Part shown: one piece after another, positions 37,601 through 46,942 of the stretch | How the letters are laid out: the number at the start of each line of letters is the position of its first letter | How positions within the stretch are numbered: the stretch's first letter is position 1 | DNA from: Chrysaora quinquecirrha | Lineage: Eukaryota > Cnidaria > Scyphozoa > Semaeostomeae > Pelagiidae | Direction: 5' to 3' | NCBI GenBank assembly: GCA_014526335.1 | Contig: JACTAT010000027.1 | Location: forward strand, 3,337,231-3,401,230 | DNA: 64,000 bases | Position numbers and translations under genes: made by a program | The notes under the pieces: model-generated | What the model was told of the DNA's origin: nothing | The model's input: only the letters and a program-made list of their open reading frames with translations | Database searches by the model: none

Positions 37601-40600
37601 TATGACTCTTTAATTGCAAACCTAAAATTTCAAAATTGCAATAAACAGCAGAAACATTTTCGACATACGAATAATCGGCAGAGCTAGGTCCTTGTTTCAT
37701 CTCAGCCATTTTGAATCTGTACACATCAAAACCAAAAGGCCGGTACTGTGCAGACGGAAATTGTTAGTTTTCTCAGTTGAACTCTTCAATGGATTCTTTA
37801 TTGGTCATCTCGCTGAATCCACAGTTTTTCGAAAAATGATTTCTTTTACGGCTTCTATAGAGGAAATTTTTCCCCGTGAACTGGCCATTTCATGATCTTT
37901 TATTACATTAAACTCTTTTGAGTTACTTGGCAGTTCAACGAGGAAAAATTTCCTCTCTAATCTTGGCCCAATCGTGGGCATCGGCGCCCAGTTCTCGGGT
38001 ATTATAGGCGAGGTTCGGCATGCAGGTAATATGGGACTGAAAAAGAATATAAATATGATATATAATTGACATAATTGAATATATGATATGATTTCATACA
38101 AATGAATCACAAAATGTTCAGTAATATAAATTATGAAGAAATTATATCGTATGAATGTGCAAGACTAATATAATTAATAAAAAATAACAAACATACTATA
38201 GGGGTAGTTATTATTTGAATGGATTTGACGTTGATATGAAGGATTAATGGGCGCCTCTGCTTGAATAAGCGCCCCTGTCAAACAAGTGCCCATCTAAAGG
38301 CTGAAATTTCAAATAAACGCCCCAGGCGATAATTCCGTCATTTATTTATAATTCTAAGTTTTCAAAATTTTTGGGCATACACCAATCAGAAAGTGTACCA
38401 ATCAGAAAGTGAAGCTGAATTGGCGTTGTGTTTTAAAAAATACCAATCAGCTTGCTGGATACAGCAGGAAGATCAATAGATTCAAATTAAATTCAGCTTC
38501 ACTTTCTGATTGGTGCATTTCGATCCGCATCTAGGTATAAATTCCGCCAATTGTTTTGGTCTGTTTCTGACGTTTATACTCTGAGGAGTGACAGGCGAAA
38601 AAAGCTTTTAAAAAGTATGCCCGAAAATGTTTCCGCTGTTTCTTGCAACACAATATTTGCAAATCCTTCCACATTCATTCTAAAAATGAGAAAGAAAAAA
38701 ATAACAAAGTTCTCTATATTTTGTTTTTTTACTGTACCTTCTTCGTCCTCCCACTCGAACCGTACATAGACGTGCTCATGCCCTCTGTAAGCAAATGAAA
38801 TGAGCTTGTTTCACAGTCAAGCAAAATGGGGTAATGAATACTGAAATACTTAAAATTGTCATTTTGTCTTGAATAGTGGATTCGAAAAATTTACTTACTT
38901 TAACGTTGTTAATTTTTACCTCGCCAATCTGCCAGGTAGAAGGGCTGTTCGATCCCGTAGTTCCTTACGACCTTCCACTTCAGTTTCCGCAGGCGTTTCC
39001 CACTGTAGTAATCAAATTACTAAGAAAGGAATTTCGCTATGATTAAATTAAAGTAAAAAAGACGTAATAGCTAATAGTAAGCCAGTAGATGTAGATGTAA
39101 AAATTAACTTGCTTCAAAGTTGTTAGTTTTATTCCTCTCAAATCGGAAAGGTAAAACGGAATTTCGATTCCATAGTTTTTTGCGACCTCCCACTTCAGTT
39201 TCCCCAGGCGTTTTCCACTGTAGTAATCAAATTGCTTAAAAGGGAGTTTCACTATGATTTAATAAAAGTAAAAAAGACATAATAGCTAATAGTAAGCCAG
39301 TAGATGTTGATGTAAAAATTAACTTACTTCAAAGTTCTTTATTTTGTTCCTCTCCTGTTGGCCAAATAAAATGGGATTTCTATCCCATAATTCCACAGTT
39401 ACGAGCGACCTCCCATTTTTATTTGCTCACCCTCTTTCCGCTGTAGTGTAGTACAGTAATTAAATTGCTAGAAAAGGAATTTCGACTTCAAAAGATTTTC
39501 ACAATATCATTGAATCTGAAAGAATCATTTGAATAAGGTGACAGTTCGTGACAGTTCATTTGTTGGGAGACCATTTTCCTAGCGCTGAGCGAGAGATAAG
39601 GATAACGAGAATCACTTAGGGAAATACAGGAAGATTTGCAAATCCTACGACATTTCTTAGGAAAATAAACGAAGCTCTGTAGATTTCGTGTCTTGCTGTA
39701 GATTCTTATGCATCCTCAAACACGAACTTGACATAAATGTCCTGCCCTCTGTAGGCAAATAAAATAAGATTGTTTTACAGTCAAGCAAAATTTTGTCAAA
39801 ACTTTCATTTTGACAGTTTTCTTCCTTGCCCATCTGCAAGGTATTTATCATTTTTGGTAATTGACTATGGTATAAGCTCTCCATACATACCTTATATGCT
39901 CTCCACAGCCCTGGGTTCTGGACCCTTTTTATGGCTTCTATAGAGGAAATTTTCCCCCGTGAACTGGCCATTACATGATCTTTAATGTGGCAATTATGGT
40001 GTCATTAATGCAACATGATACATTATTATTCTTACCTTCATCAATCCATTAAAATGGACTTTCTTGTGAGCCATCTGCAATATATAAACGTATTTAATAT
40101 ACCGTGTGACCATCGTAAATTTGCATTTAGATTTGCATTGACGGGTCCGCTGTCATAAAATTGAATGATATTAATGCTATAGATACGTGAATGAATGAAA
40201 CAGTAGCCCATACCAAGGTGGAATATTGTGCTTAATGACGGCCAAGCCAGCTTCCATTCAAACTGACTCCAATTTTATTTTTAGAATTTCGAAATTTGCT
40301 CGTCATTTTGTGAAAGAGCGTCAAAAAATAACGCTTATTCGTGAAAAAATCAGTTAAATGTTAAAAATTGACTGAGATATGGCCATCTACAGAAACACAG
40401 CGAGCTGCGAACTGCAAATTCGCTAGCGAGCAGCGAATGCGAACGAAGTGGAAATGAGCCTTTACAATCCTTTTTTGACCAGCTTGAGATTTTTACAGCT
40501 AGAGGCAAAGAAGGTTGCAATGATGTAATTAAAACAGAAAAGTTGTTAAGTTATAGTTAGACAGTGATGTAAATCATACATTCTCGGCATAGGTGGTTGA

Positions 40601-41951
40601 GGTTTACCGACACATACCTTTAAGTTAAAAGATCCAAGCTTGAAGACATGACCATTATGTTACTCCCATCTTTCAGGATTCTAATTTTAAAAAATATACA
40701 AAATCATAAATATACATATTTAAACAAATCATATATAAATACGTTACTCGATAAATACAAATTGCTTTTCAGAAACAATTTTGTCGGGGCTCCAGATTAC
40801 CTTAAACCAAGGGGGCATTCTTAGACCCTGGCCAAACGAGAAAACATTTTGGGTCCAACATTCTAAATTTGCTTTACAGCAAATGTCTGACCCTTTTGCC
40901 ACTTCCAAAATCATTGCTTGACAAACAACAGTAATAAAATTTGTAGCGTGATGTTTTGAAAAGTCCAAAAACATTTTTTGCTTGACACAAACAAAAAAGG
41001 TTGGAAGAGTAATGTTGTTGGACGTGACCAAACAGTAAACAGTTTGCTTGATAAGAAAATCTGAAGTGTTGGACCAACAATGTTCGTTCGTTGACCAGGG
41101 CCTAAGAGGAGTTCAAATGAAAAAGGATATGTTCTTATTTTAGTATTTTTGCATAAAACAATGAAAGGTAAACTTTCACAATTTGCTATGAAGCAACATC
41201 TTAACATCTGAAAACATTGCTCTACAAGTTGAATTCGCTTAACAATGTTTTCTAAAAAATTCTAAAATTTTCTTTGCTTCACGCAAGCCAAATGTTTTAA
41301 GCAATATGTTTTGCTACTTGGCCATGGCCAAATGGCGAAACATTTGCTTGACAAGTTAATATATCGACAAACATTGTTTGATCATTTGGCTTGGGTCATT
41401 AGAACCTTTGACAAGGGAGTATTCTATGCAGTTAAATCTAGTTTGCTTGTGCATAGAACCCAGGGGGGGGGGGCACTCAAGACTTTTGCTTTCGGGGGCG
41501 TCAATCCGATACTTCTGGGTAAGTTTTTTCCCTATGCTGATATTTTTGGGTTAGCAATTTTAGAAGGCCAAGATGTTATTTTTTGGTTGGAGATCAGAAA
41601 AAATATGTGGAAGAAGGAGGAATAGAGCAATTTTAAAGATATATTGTGTCACGGAAGAAAATATTTTAATGATATTTTTGGGTCACCACAAATGTTGTTG
41701 ATATCTTCTAGGGTTTTGCATAGTTTTTAGACTGACGCCCCCGTATTCAGAGTCTTGAGTGCCCCCCCCTGGGGCATAGACATTCAAATACGATGGATTT
41801 ATCCCTGTATCAACTCGTTTCTAGGCTTGTTAAGAGATCAGATGTTTGGAGTAATATTGGGAATGCAATTCAATGTAGAATTCAAGAAATGATGCAAAAT
41901 CTCTATGGGGAACGTTTTCAATCGCAAAAGTACAGTAAATCTAACTATTAA
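25631..41951 (+). CDS. REV1: DNA repair protein REV1, Y-family deoxycytidyl transferase
   Basis: Inserts dCMP opposite lesions and scaffolds other translesion polymerases in the nucleus. Exons: 25631-25747, 26283-26415, 26993-27122, 27473-27511, 28283-28962, 30096-30356, 30464-30637, 31296-31543, 32457-32552, 33468-35086, 36540-36618, 37032-37134, 41825-41951 (TAA). About 1,267 residues, human about 1,250. Seen in order: KDDGWGEGW start region, BRCT (HGGLFQHYYSKRTCTHIIATN), N-digit SRLHHLSMW near residue 297 with the Arg that templates dCTP, palm Asp motif HIDMDSFFVSV near 338, SCDEA near 440, little finger, two ubiquitin-binding motifs (LPSPSQIDPSVFNALPDD; LSLSQIDPEVMSELPEEL) and a C-terminal helical domain ending in the exon with DVWSNIG. 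Problems in exon 10: frame slips by one base near 33869-33871 (AAA where AAAA restores it) and an in-frame TAG stands at 34106-34108. The last intron (37135-41824) carries the antisense PARP-like and module M exons. Confidence 0.94.
28963..30095 (+). repeat. REV1 intron 5 with a direct repeat of about 150 bp
   Basis: The segment at about 29055-29200 recurs at about 29622-29765: both hold ACGGTATCTACAATGCCTG, the word TGCTTTGAATG and CTACTCCACG. They differ by scattered substitutions and a poly-C run at 29170-29182. No coding potential seen; an old duplicated transposon fragment is likely. Confidence 0.6.
30650..31175 (+). repeat. Polypyrimidine (TTC-rich) tract in REV1 intron 7
   Basis: About 500 bases almost purely C and T on the plus strand, dominated by TTC, TCC and TTTC words. 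It lies between REV1 exons 7 and 8. Long open frames here are composition artefacts. Confidence 0.85.
33181..33434. mobile_element. MITE-like copy, AGGCCCTG...CAGGGCCT family
   Basis: Begins AGGCCCTGCG and ends TTTGGCCAGGGCCTTA, with AAACATTTG and ATGTTTGAATG words inside, directly upstream of REV1 exon 10. Same family as the copies at 37174 and 40822. Confidence 0.65.
35233..36367. mobile_element. Foldback/MITE-like element with long inverted ends, REV1 intron 10
   Basis: The left end (from 35233) reads CTTTTTTTAAATAAGCAACT and the right end (to 36367) is its reverse complement, with homology continuing for some 250 bases at each side, including TAGCTTTCTTTATAC on the left and its complement on the right. 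Total about 1.13 kb. No transposase frame was seen inside, so a non-autonomous DNA element is the best guess. Confidence 0.7.
37174..37600. mobile_element. MITE-like copy, AGGCCCTTGCCAAAC family
   Basis: Ends are inverted: AGGCCCTTGCCAAACCATCA on the left, TGATCGTTTGGCCAGGACC on the right. The interior is rich in AAACATTG, TTGACAAGCAAA and ATGTTTGA words. Lies in the last REV1 intron. Confidence 0.65.
37805..38036 (-). pseudogene. PARP catalytic-domain-like exon, antisense in REV1 intron
   Basis: After an acceptor (TTTTTCAG) the frame reads PIIPENWAPMPT, then KFFLVELPSNSKEFNVIKDH, then MASSRGKISSIEAVKEI before diverging and stopping at 37805. The pattern NW.PM, LVEL..NS.EF..V and the following I..I resembles the start of the mono-ADP-ribosyltransferase domain of PARP10/12/14-type proteins. 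The HYE catalytic residues are not in this exon. The related copy at 39891-39980 continues with RVQNPGLWRAYK, matching the family's RIQNP.LW..Y motif; here that part is replaced. Likely a fragment of a rearranged gene. Confidence 0.5.
38738..38784 (-). other. Exon-like segment GHEHVYVRFEWEDEEG
   Basis: 47 nt bounded by TTACAG and GTACAG. It accepts phase 2, matching the phase in which module M exons end, so M to this exon reads continuously. A plus-strand copy exists at about 60845-60912 in the TERT array, again right after a module M, which supports a real exon order M then GHEHVY. Family not recognised. Confidence 0.45.
38899..39443 (-). repeat. Three antisense copies of module M in REV1 last intron
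   Basis: Exon cores at 38899-39002, 39113-39217 and about 39331-39443. The middle copy is open (GKRLGKLKWEVAKNYGIEIP, then FYLSDLRGIKLTTL) and exactly 105 nt; its donor is GCAAGT rather than GTAAGT, a classic GC donor. The first copy lost one base (104 nt). The third is degenerate. Spacing is about 215 bp as in the plus-strand array at 45-63 kb. Confidence 0.75.
39706..39748 (-). other. Short exon-like segment, GQDIYVKFVFEDA then stop
   Basis: Preceded by a CTACAG acceptor; reads GQDIYVKFVFEDA and then TAA. Homologous to the exon at 38738-38784 (GHEHVYVRFEWEDEE), but ends in a stop instead of a donor. Confidence 0.35.
39891..39980 (-). pseudogene. Second PARP-like exon copy with VQNPGLW motif
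   Basis: Reads MASSRGKISSIEAIK followed by RVQNPGLWRAYK and a GT donor (GTATGT) at 39890. The first half is nearly identical to part of the exon at 37805-38036, so one is a duplicate of the other. VQNPxLWxxY is the characteristic motif before the NAD-binding core of mono-PARPs. A clean acceptor in the right phase was not found. Confidence 0.45.
40036..40074 (-). other. Possible small exon upstream of PARP-like exon
   Basis: Thirteen codons beginning ATG right after a TTGCAG acceptor and ending in a GTAAGA donor (residues MAHKKVHFNGLMK). Splice-site quality is the only support; function unknown. Confidence 0.25.
40822..41105. mobile_element. MITE-like copy, same family, REV1 last intron
   Basis: Begins TAGACCCTGGCCAAACGAG and ends CGTTGACCAGGGCCTA, inverted ends of about 18 bases. 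The interior has TTGCTTGACAAACAA and AAACATTTT words typical of this family. Confidence 0.65.
41459..41774. mobile_element. Short foldback element with GGGGCACTCAAGAC ends
   Basis: Left end has a G run followed by CACTCAAGACTTTTGC and GGGGGCGTCA; right end has TGACGCCCCCGTATTCAGAG and GTCTTGAGTGCCCCCCCC. About 315 bp, immediately before the last REV1 exon. No open frame of note. Confidence 0.7.
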
Positions 41952-43153
41952 TATCTATTGTATTCTAAATTAATCACTTGATTCAGTAATGATTCGAAGT
42001 TAACTATGAGGATTTTACATACATGTTAAATAAGCTATAGGATCACTGCTCGATCTTGCCTCCCGCATGCAATGCAACTGCATGTTGCGTGTGCCGAAAA
42101 AGGAGTCAACAATGCAACACTTATTCAACAGAAGTTTCCATGCAATATCCATATTGACAGGACATGAATTAAAACTACATAAACAATTGCATAGCCAAGA
42201 TGCAACATAATTGCATTGCATGTACCAGCTAGATCTGCTTGCGACCCCAGGTCTCAAACTTAAATTAAACCTAGTTTATTAAGGCCTGGCCTTAATAAAT
42301 GCCAAACGAATAAAGCATCGGCTTCATGCACCATCCATTCAGCATTGTTGTATCAACAATGTTTGATTCGTTTCGCTACCCATGTCAGGGTTGAGTGATC
42401 TTTTGCTATGTTTTTCGAAATATGATTTCCCTAGCTACATCATTAAACTTATCTTTTACTTGTTCAACAATTTTGATCTTTCTTTGAGGTCTTGTGGTAT
42501 CATTGGGAGACAGTTTTTGAAGTAAGGTCTAGCTGAATTATGGAATTTTCTTGTTGTTTTGACTGATTTTTTATGATTTCATCTTGTGCTTGACAAACAA
42601 TTTGTCAAGGTTCATCCGAGCTCCCATATTCTCGTGTTCCAGGTTCCAAAATTCAAAACTTACTTTAAGTTACAAAGCATTGAAAGGGTTTAAAGCTTTA
42701 TTGTAACCTTTCCTCTGTTTGTTGGAAGGGATACATCACAAGTCTGCCTTTGTTGTCCTTAGCTATGATGTCTAGTTTTAACAGCAAGAGGTTATTAACT
42801 TTCTTTCAAGTTTTCAGAAAGTTGGAAGTTTTTAGAGAGCTAAGAACAAGACTAGGGAACAGGACTAAGGAGCATGATATTGATGGACACAAAATAGGAA
42901 CGATGAACATAGCATAAACAGTTTCAAGCACGGTGCAAGCATTTCAAGACCAAGAAGCAGAGCATGGAACAGGATGTGCCAGACATGACCCAATGATCTA
43001 TTTCAAGACTAAGAAAAAAAGCCATAGGAATGAGCAATAACAGACTGTGAAACATTAGAAACTTCAATGCGAAGGAACGGGACTTAGGAACAGGGTCAGG
43101 GAGTCGTGAAAAGTGAGACCAGGGAACAAGACAAGTGAAGGCGACAGAAGAAC
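41952..43153. other. REV1 3' flank, no gene recognised
   Basis: Apart from the palindrome at 42275-42299 and a partial MITE-like word near 42330-42375, I see no exon, RNA gene or clear repeat. From about 42830 the sequence becomes A- and G-rich (AACAGGACTAAGGAGC-like words), possibly a decayed tandem repeat. Confidence 0.5.
42275..42299. repeat. 25-base near-perfect palindrome
   Basis: TTTATTAAGGCC and GGCCTTAATAAA flank a single central base. It sits 320 bases after the REV1 stop codon. It could be a short element end pair (GGCCTGGCC resembles the local MITE ends) or a cruciform-forming site. Confidence 0.8.
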
Positions 43154-43880
43154 ATGAACAGTAAAACAAATGCCAATCATCACGATGCTATGAATTCCAA
43201 CAATCAAGACACTATGAATGCCAAAAATCAAAATGCCATGAATGTCAACAATCAAGACACTACGAATGCCAAAAATCAAAATGCCATGAATGTCAACAAT
43301 CAAGACACTACGAATGCCAACAATCAAGACACTGCGAATGCCAATCATCACGATGCTATGAATGCCAATAATCAAGACACCACGAATGCCCATTAGTTAA
43401 TATGCTATGAATGCCAATCATGAAGATGCTATGAATGTCAAAATTCAATACATTAAAAATGCCAATAATTACGATTCTATGAATGCCAATAATCAAGACA
43501 CCACGAATGCCCATTAGTTAATATGATATGAATGCCAATCGTGAAGATGCTATGAATGTCAAAATTCAAGACATTAAGAATGCCAATAATTACGATGCTA
43601 TGAATGCCAATAACTACGATGCTATGAATGCCAAAAATTAACACACTACAAATGTCAACAATCAAGACATTACGAATACCTAAAAACAAGATGTCTCGAA
43701 TTCCCAAAATCAAGATGCTACGAATTCTAACAATGAAAACATCACAAATGCTAATTATTAAGACATTATGAATGCCAAAAACAAGACACAAGGTATGGCA
43801 ATAATCAACACTTTAAGATTGCCTGTTATCAAGGCACCACAAATGCTAAAAATCAAGACGGTGTGGAGGCTAATAATTTC
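43154..43880 (+). repeat. 24-nt minisatellite, left flank of TERT array
   Basis: Degenerate 24-base unit AATGCCAACAATCAAGACAC + TACG, about 28-30 units. As the unit is a multiple of three, one frame stays open at 43154-43396 and encodes eight-residue repeats such as NQDTMNAK; later units have stops. The same minisatellite is at 63590-64000 and in shortened form inside the TERT units (49088, 51774, 56124, 58606). Confidence 0.88.
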
Positions 43881-43916
43881 GTTGCTAGGAATGCCAATTA
43901 TTATATAATGTTCGAA

Positions 43917-43986
43917 AATACGGCTGTTCGGACCGGCAACGGCGCAATGTGATTGGTTCTTCATCGGTCTGTACAAGCCGTATTGA
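43917..43986. promoter_or_regulatory. Imperfect hairpin with CCAAT box on the minus strand
   Basis: Arms AATACGGCTGTTCGGACCG and CGGTCTGTACAAGCCGTATT pair at about 17 of 20 positions around a 29-base loop that includes GATTGG (ATTGG, inverted CCAAT). It stands between the minisatellite and the first short exon, so it could be promoter-proximal; this is inference. Confidence 0.35.
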
Positions 43987-44193
43987 CCGGCGTTGATATA
44001 ACCACGTGACATAAGCACGTAATTTCTCATTGATGAAGTGAGAGAGATTAAGATGGGAAAATGAAATGCTGACAAAACATTTTTCGAGTAAACATTCTCC
44101 AACAAAGTTCGAAAACATTCTACAATATTTTTAACACCATATATTAAAGCAATCGTTCAATAACCGCATAATTTTATCCTTTCGCTTATACAG

Positions 44194-44857
44194 ACGCTCC
44201 GTCCATCGCTGTTAATGGTATAATTTTAAAATCATTTATGCTATTATCATTTGCACATTATAATCCTGTCTTAATAGATTGATGTTATGCTTTTATTTCA
44301 TTGTTTAATAATTATATTCTATTCTTACACTTATACAGATGTCGTCACTGATGATGCGGCTGATGATGCTGCTGATGCTCCATCCTTGCTGATCAGGCGG
44401 CAGATGACTCATTCCTTGCTGATCCGGCGGCAGATGACTCATTCCTTGCCGATCAGGCGGCAGATGACTCATTCGTTGCTGATGATGCAGCTGATGACTT
44501 GTTCCTCGCTGATGATGCAGCTGATGACTTGTTCCTAGCTGATGATGCAGCTGATGACTTGTTCCTCGCTGATGATGCAGCTGATGACTTGTTCCTCGAT
44601 GATCATGCACCTGATGACTCGTTCCTCGCTGATGATGCGGCTGATGATGCTGATCATATCAACGCCGCTGATGCTCCGTTCGTCGCTTATAAAGCGGCTG
44701 ATGGTATAATTATAAAGCATTTATATTTTTATCATTCACAAATTATAATCTGTCTTAATCGATTGATATTATGCGTTTATTTCATTGTTTAATAATTATA
44801 TCTTCTTTCCTAAAGCTTATTCAGACGCTCCGTTCGTCGCTGATGATGATGTTGATG
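44194..44857 (+). CDS. Three short phase 1-1 exons, acidic repeat protein fragment
   Basis: Exons 44194-44217 (DAPSIAVNG), 44339-44703 and 44825-44857 (DAPFVADDDVDG), each preceded by TACAG or TTCAG and followed by GGTAT donors. All three begin and end in phase 1, so they splice together in any combination. The middle exon is built from a 30-nt repeat encoding LADDAADDLF-type decapeptides, strongly acidic; it is 365 nt, one base short of a multiple of three, with a missing T after GCTCCA near 44383 breaking the frame. Introns between them share sequence (ATTATGC, TTTATTTCATTGTTTAATAA), so exon plus intron duplicated together. Protein family unknown. Similar 1-1 exons recur inside the TERT array. 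Confidence 0.5.
44390..44640 (+). repeat. 30-nt coding tandem repeat, ten-residue acidic unit
   Basis: About eight units of GCTGATGATGCAGCTGATGA + CTTGTTCCTC, with variants carrying CAGGCGGCA or CCGGCGGCA. Encodes (A/V)D(D/Q/P)AADD(L/S)F(L/V). Lies inside the middle short exon. Confidence 0.85.
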
Positions 44858-44884
44858 GTATGATTTAAAATCACTTATACTGTT

Positions 44885-45370
44885 ATCAGATACCCTTCTA
44901 TCTGGCTGATTGGAAAGGAACAAAATTAAGAAATTTGACCTGAGTTAATTTTTACATCTATATCTACTGGCTTACTATTAGCTATTGTGTCTTTTTTACT
45001 TTAATTAAATCATAGTGAAATCTCTTTTTTTAGGAATTTGATTACTACAGTGGTAAAAGGTTGAGTAAACTGAAGTGGGAGGTAATAAGGAATTACGGAA
45101 TAGAACAGCCCTTCTACCTGGCAGATTGGCGAGGTACAAAATTAACAACGTTAAAGTAAGTAAATTTTTACATCTGCATCAACTGGCTTACTATTAGCTA
45201 TTACGTCTTTTTTACTTTAATTAAATCATAGTAAAATTCCTTTTCTAGCAATTTGATTACTACAGTGGTAAGAGGTTACGTAAACTGAAGTGGGAGGTAA
45301 TAAGGAATTACTGGATCGAACAGCCCTTCTACCTGGCAGATTGGCGAGGTACAAAATTAACAACGTTAAA
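44885..45370 (+). repeat. Module M array 1 (one decayed, two complete copies)
   Basis: A decayed piece at about 44888-44940 is followed by complete exon cores at 45051-45155 and 45266-45370, 215 bp apart. Each core runs from TGG after TTACTACAG to AA before GTAAGT and is 105 nt, phase 2 to phase 2. The product reads GKRLSKLKWEV, NYGIEQPFYLADWRGTKLTTL in pieces. The alternative acceptor 17 bases upstream (TTTTTAG) would give 122 nt and stop in the next copy, so TTACTACAG is the acceptor that keeps the frame. Confidence 0.85.
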
Positions 45371-45481
45371 GTAAGTAAATTTTTACATCTGCATCAACTG
45401 GCTTACTATTAGCTATTACGTCTTTTTTACTTTAATTAAATCATAGTGAAATTTCTTTTTATAGAAATTTGATTACTACAG

Positions 45482-46481
45482 TGGCAAGCGCCTGTTGAGG
45501 TCGCCAAGAACTATGGAATAGAGATTCCTTCCTATCTGGCTGATTGGAGAGAAACAAACGATGCAAACTGGAAAACATTCTTTAAACACGTGAAGAAATT
45601 GTTCCAATTAGGAAAAAACGAATCGATGACTTTGTCGCAATTTATGAATGGAATTAAAATCAGTGATTGCACATGGATCTTTAAATCTGGTGTCAAACCA
45701 AGAAAAGTACCGAAGTCACTGTCAGAATGGCAGGAAATGGTCCAGTTAAAACTTGTAAGGTGCTTAGTTGGTGATTTTATATTACCATTAGCCAGCGCTT
45801 TCTTTTACATCACAGAAAGTACTATGCATCGTAGCCGTCTATTCTACTACCGCAAGCCGGTATGGAAGATTATAGAGAAGCTGGGCAAAGACAGCTCCCT
45901 GGAGAATAATTTGAGGGAAGTTACCGAAAATGATGTTCAACGATTAGAAGCTGACAAGTCATTTGAACGCCCCACAGTTCGTTTCATCCCAAAAGCAAAT
46001 AAGACAAGGCCGATCATAAATTTGCATAGAGTCAGCAGCAAAAATGATGATAACAGATTGCATTCGGAAACTACGAGTTGATGAATTTGTTTCATGTTTT
46101 ATCATTCGTACAAAGACAGCAGAAATCTCTTATAGGCAGTGCAGTGTATGGGCTCGATGATGTGAATCTCAAGCTAAGAGAGTTTGCTGCAGATTTAAAG
46201 AAGAAAAACATGGATGGTATGCCAGTGTATTTGGTAGAATCTGACATGGACAGCTGCTTTGACTCCATCCCTCACGAAAATCTCATTTATGTAATACTTT
46301 GAGCTATGGATAATTACACTTACATGATTAGGAAATTTGCTGCAGTCACTTCGAATGCTATGCAGTGTATGGGCTCAATGATGTGAATCTGAAGCTAAGA
46401 GAGTTTGCTGCAGATTTAAAGAAGAACAACATGGATGGTATGCCAGTGTATTGGGTAGCAGCAAGTGAGTTAATAGTAAAA
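45482..46481 (+). pseudogene. TERT: TERT-like unit 1 (TRBD to motif A), frame-broken
   Basis: Telomerase reverse transcriptase sequence: TRBD (KKLFQLGKNESMTLSQFMNG, KISDCTWI), motif T (FFYITESTMHRSRLFYYRK), motif 1 (VRFIPKANK), motif 2 (RPIINLH), the GLDDVNLKLREF stretch and motif A (ESDMDSCFDSIP, first Asp catalytic). It begins as a module M (TGGCAAGCG...) exactly 216 bp after the previous one but has lost 13 nt relative to M, so M frame does not run into TRBD. A one-base loss in CGGAAAC near 46067 ends the first frame at 46081; a second frame runs 46078-46302 and stops at TGA in what is CTTGGAGCT in other units. From about 46363 a partial second copy of the GLDDVN to VYWVA segment follows and ends at AGCAA|GTGAGT, a donor-like site. 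Confidence 0.8.
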
Positions 46482-46510
46482 TTCCTTTTTTAGCAATTTG
46501 ATTACTACAG

Positions 46511-46831
46511 TGGTAAGAGGTTAAGTAAACTGAAGTGGGAGGTAATAAGGAATTACGGGATCGAACAGCCCTTCTACCTGGCAGATTGGCGAGGTACAAA
46601 ATTAACAACGTTAAAGTAAGTAAATTTTTACATCTACATCAACTGGCTTACTATTAGCTATTACGTCTTTTTTACTTTAATTAAATCTAAGTGAAATTTC
46701 TTTTTATAGCAATTTGATTACTACAGTGGGAAACGTTTGGGAAAACTAAAGTGGGAGGTAATAAGGAATTACGGAATAGAACAGCCCTTCTACCTGGCAG
46801 ATTGGCGAGGTACAAAATTAACAACGTTAAA
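46511..46831 (+). repeat. Module M array 2 (two complete copies)
   Basis: Cores 46511-46615 and 46727-46831, both 105 nt, 216 bp apart. The second copy is followed by GAAAGT instead of GTAAGT, so its donor is destroyed. Confidence 0.85.
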
Positions 46832-46942
46832 GAAAGTAAATTTTTACATCTACATCAACTGGCTTACTATTAGCTATTACGTCTTTTTTACTTTAATTAA
46901 ATCGAAGTGAAATTTCTTTTTTTAGCAATTTGATTACTACAG

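Noticed and set aside
43154..43396. Protein-coding gene from the 80-codon open frame
   Set aside because: The 24-nt minisatellite period keeps frames open automatically; no start context or splice support.
46375..46608. Minus-strand frames (LILYLANLPGRRAV type) repeated through the array
   Set aside because: Antisense shadows of module M; they recur wherever M does.
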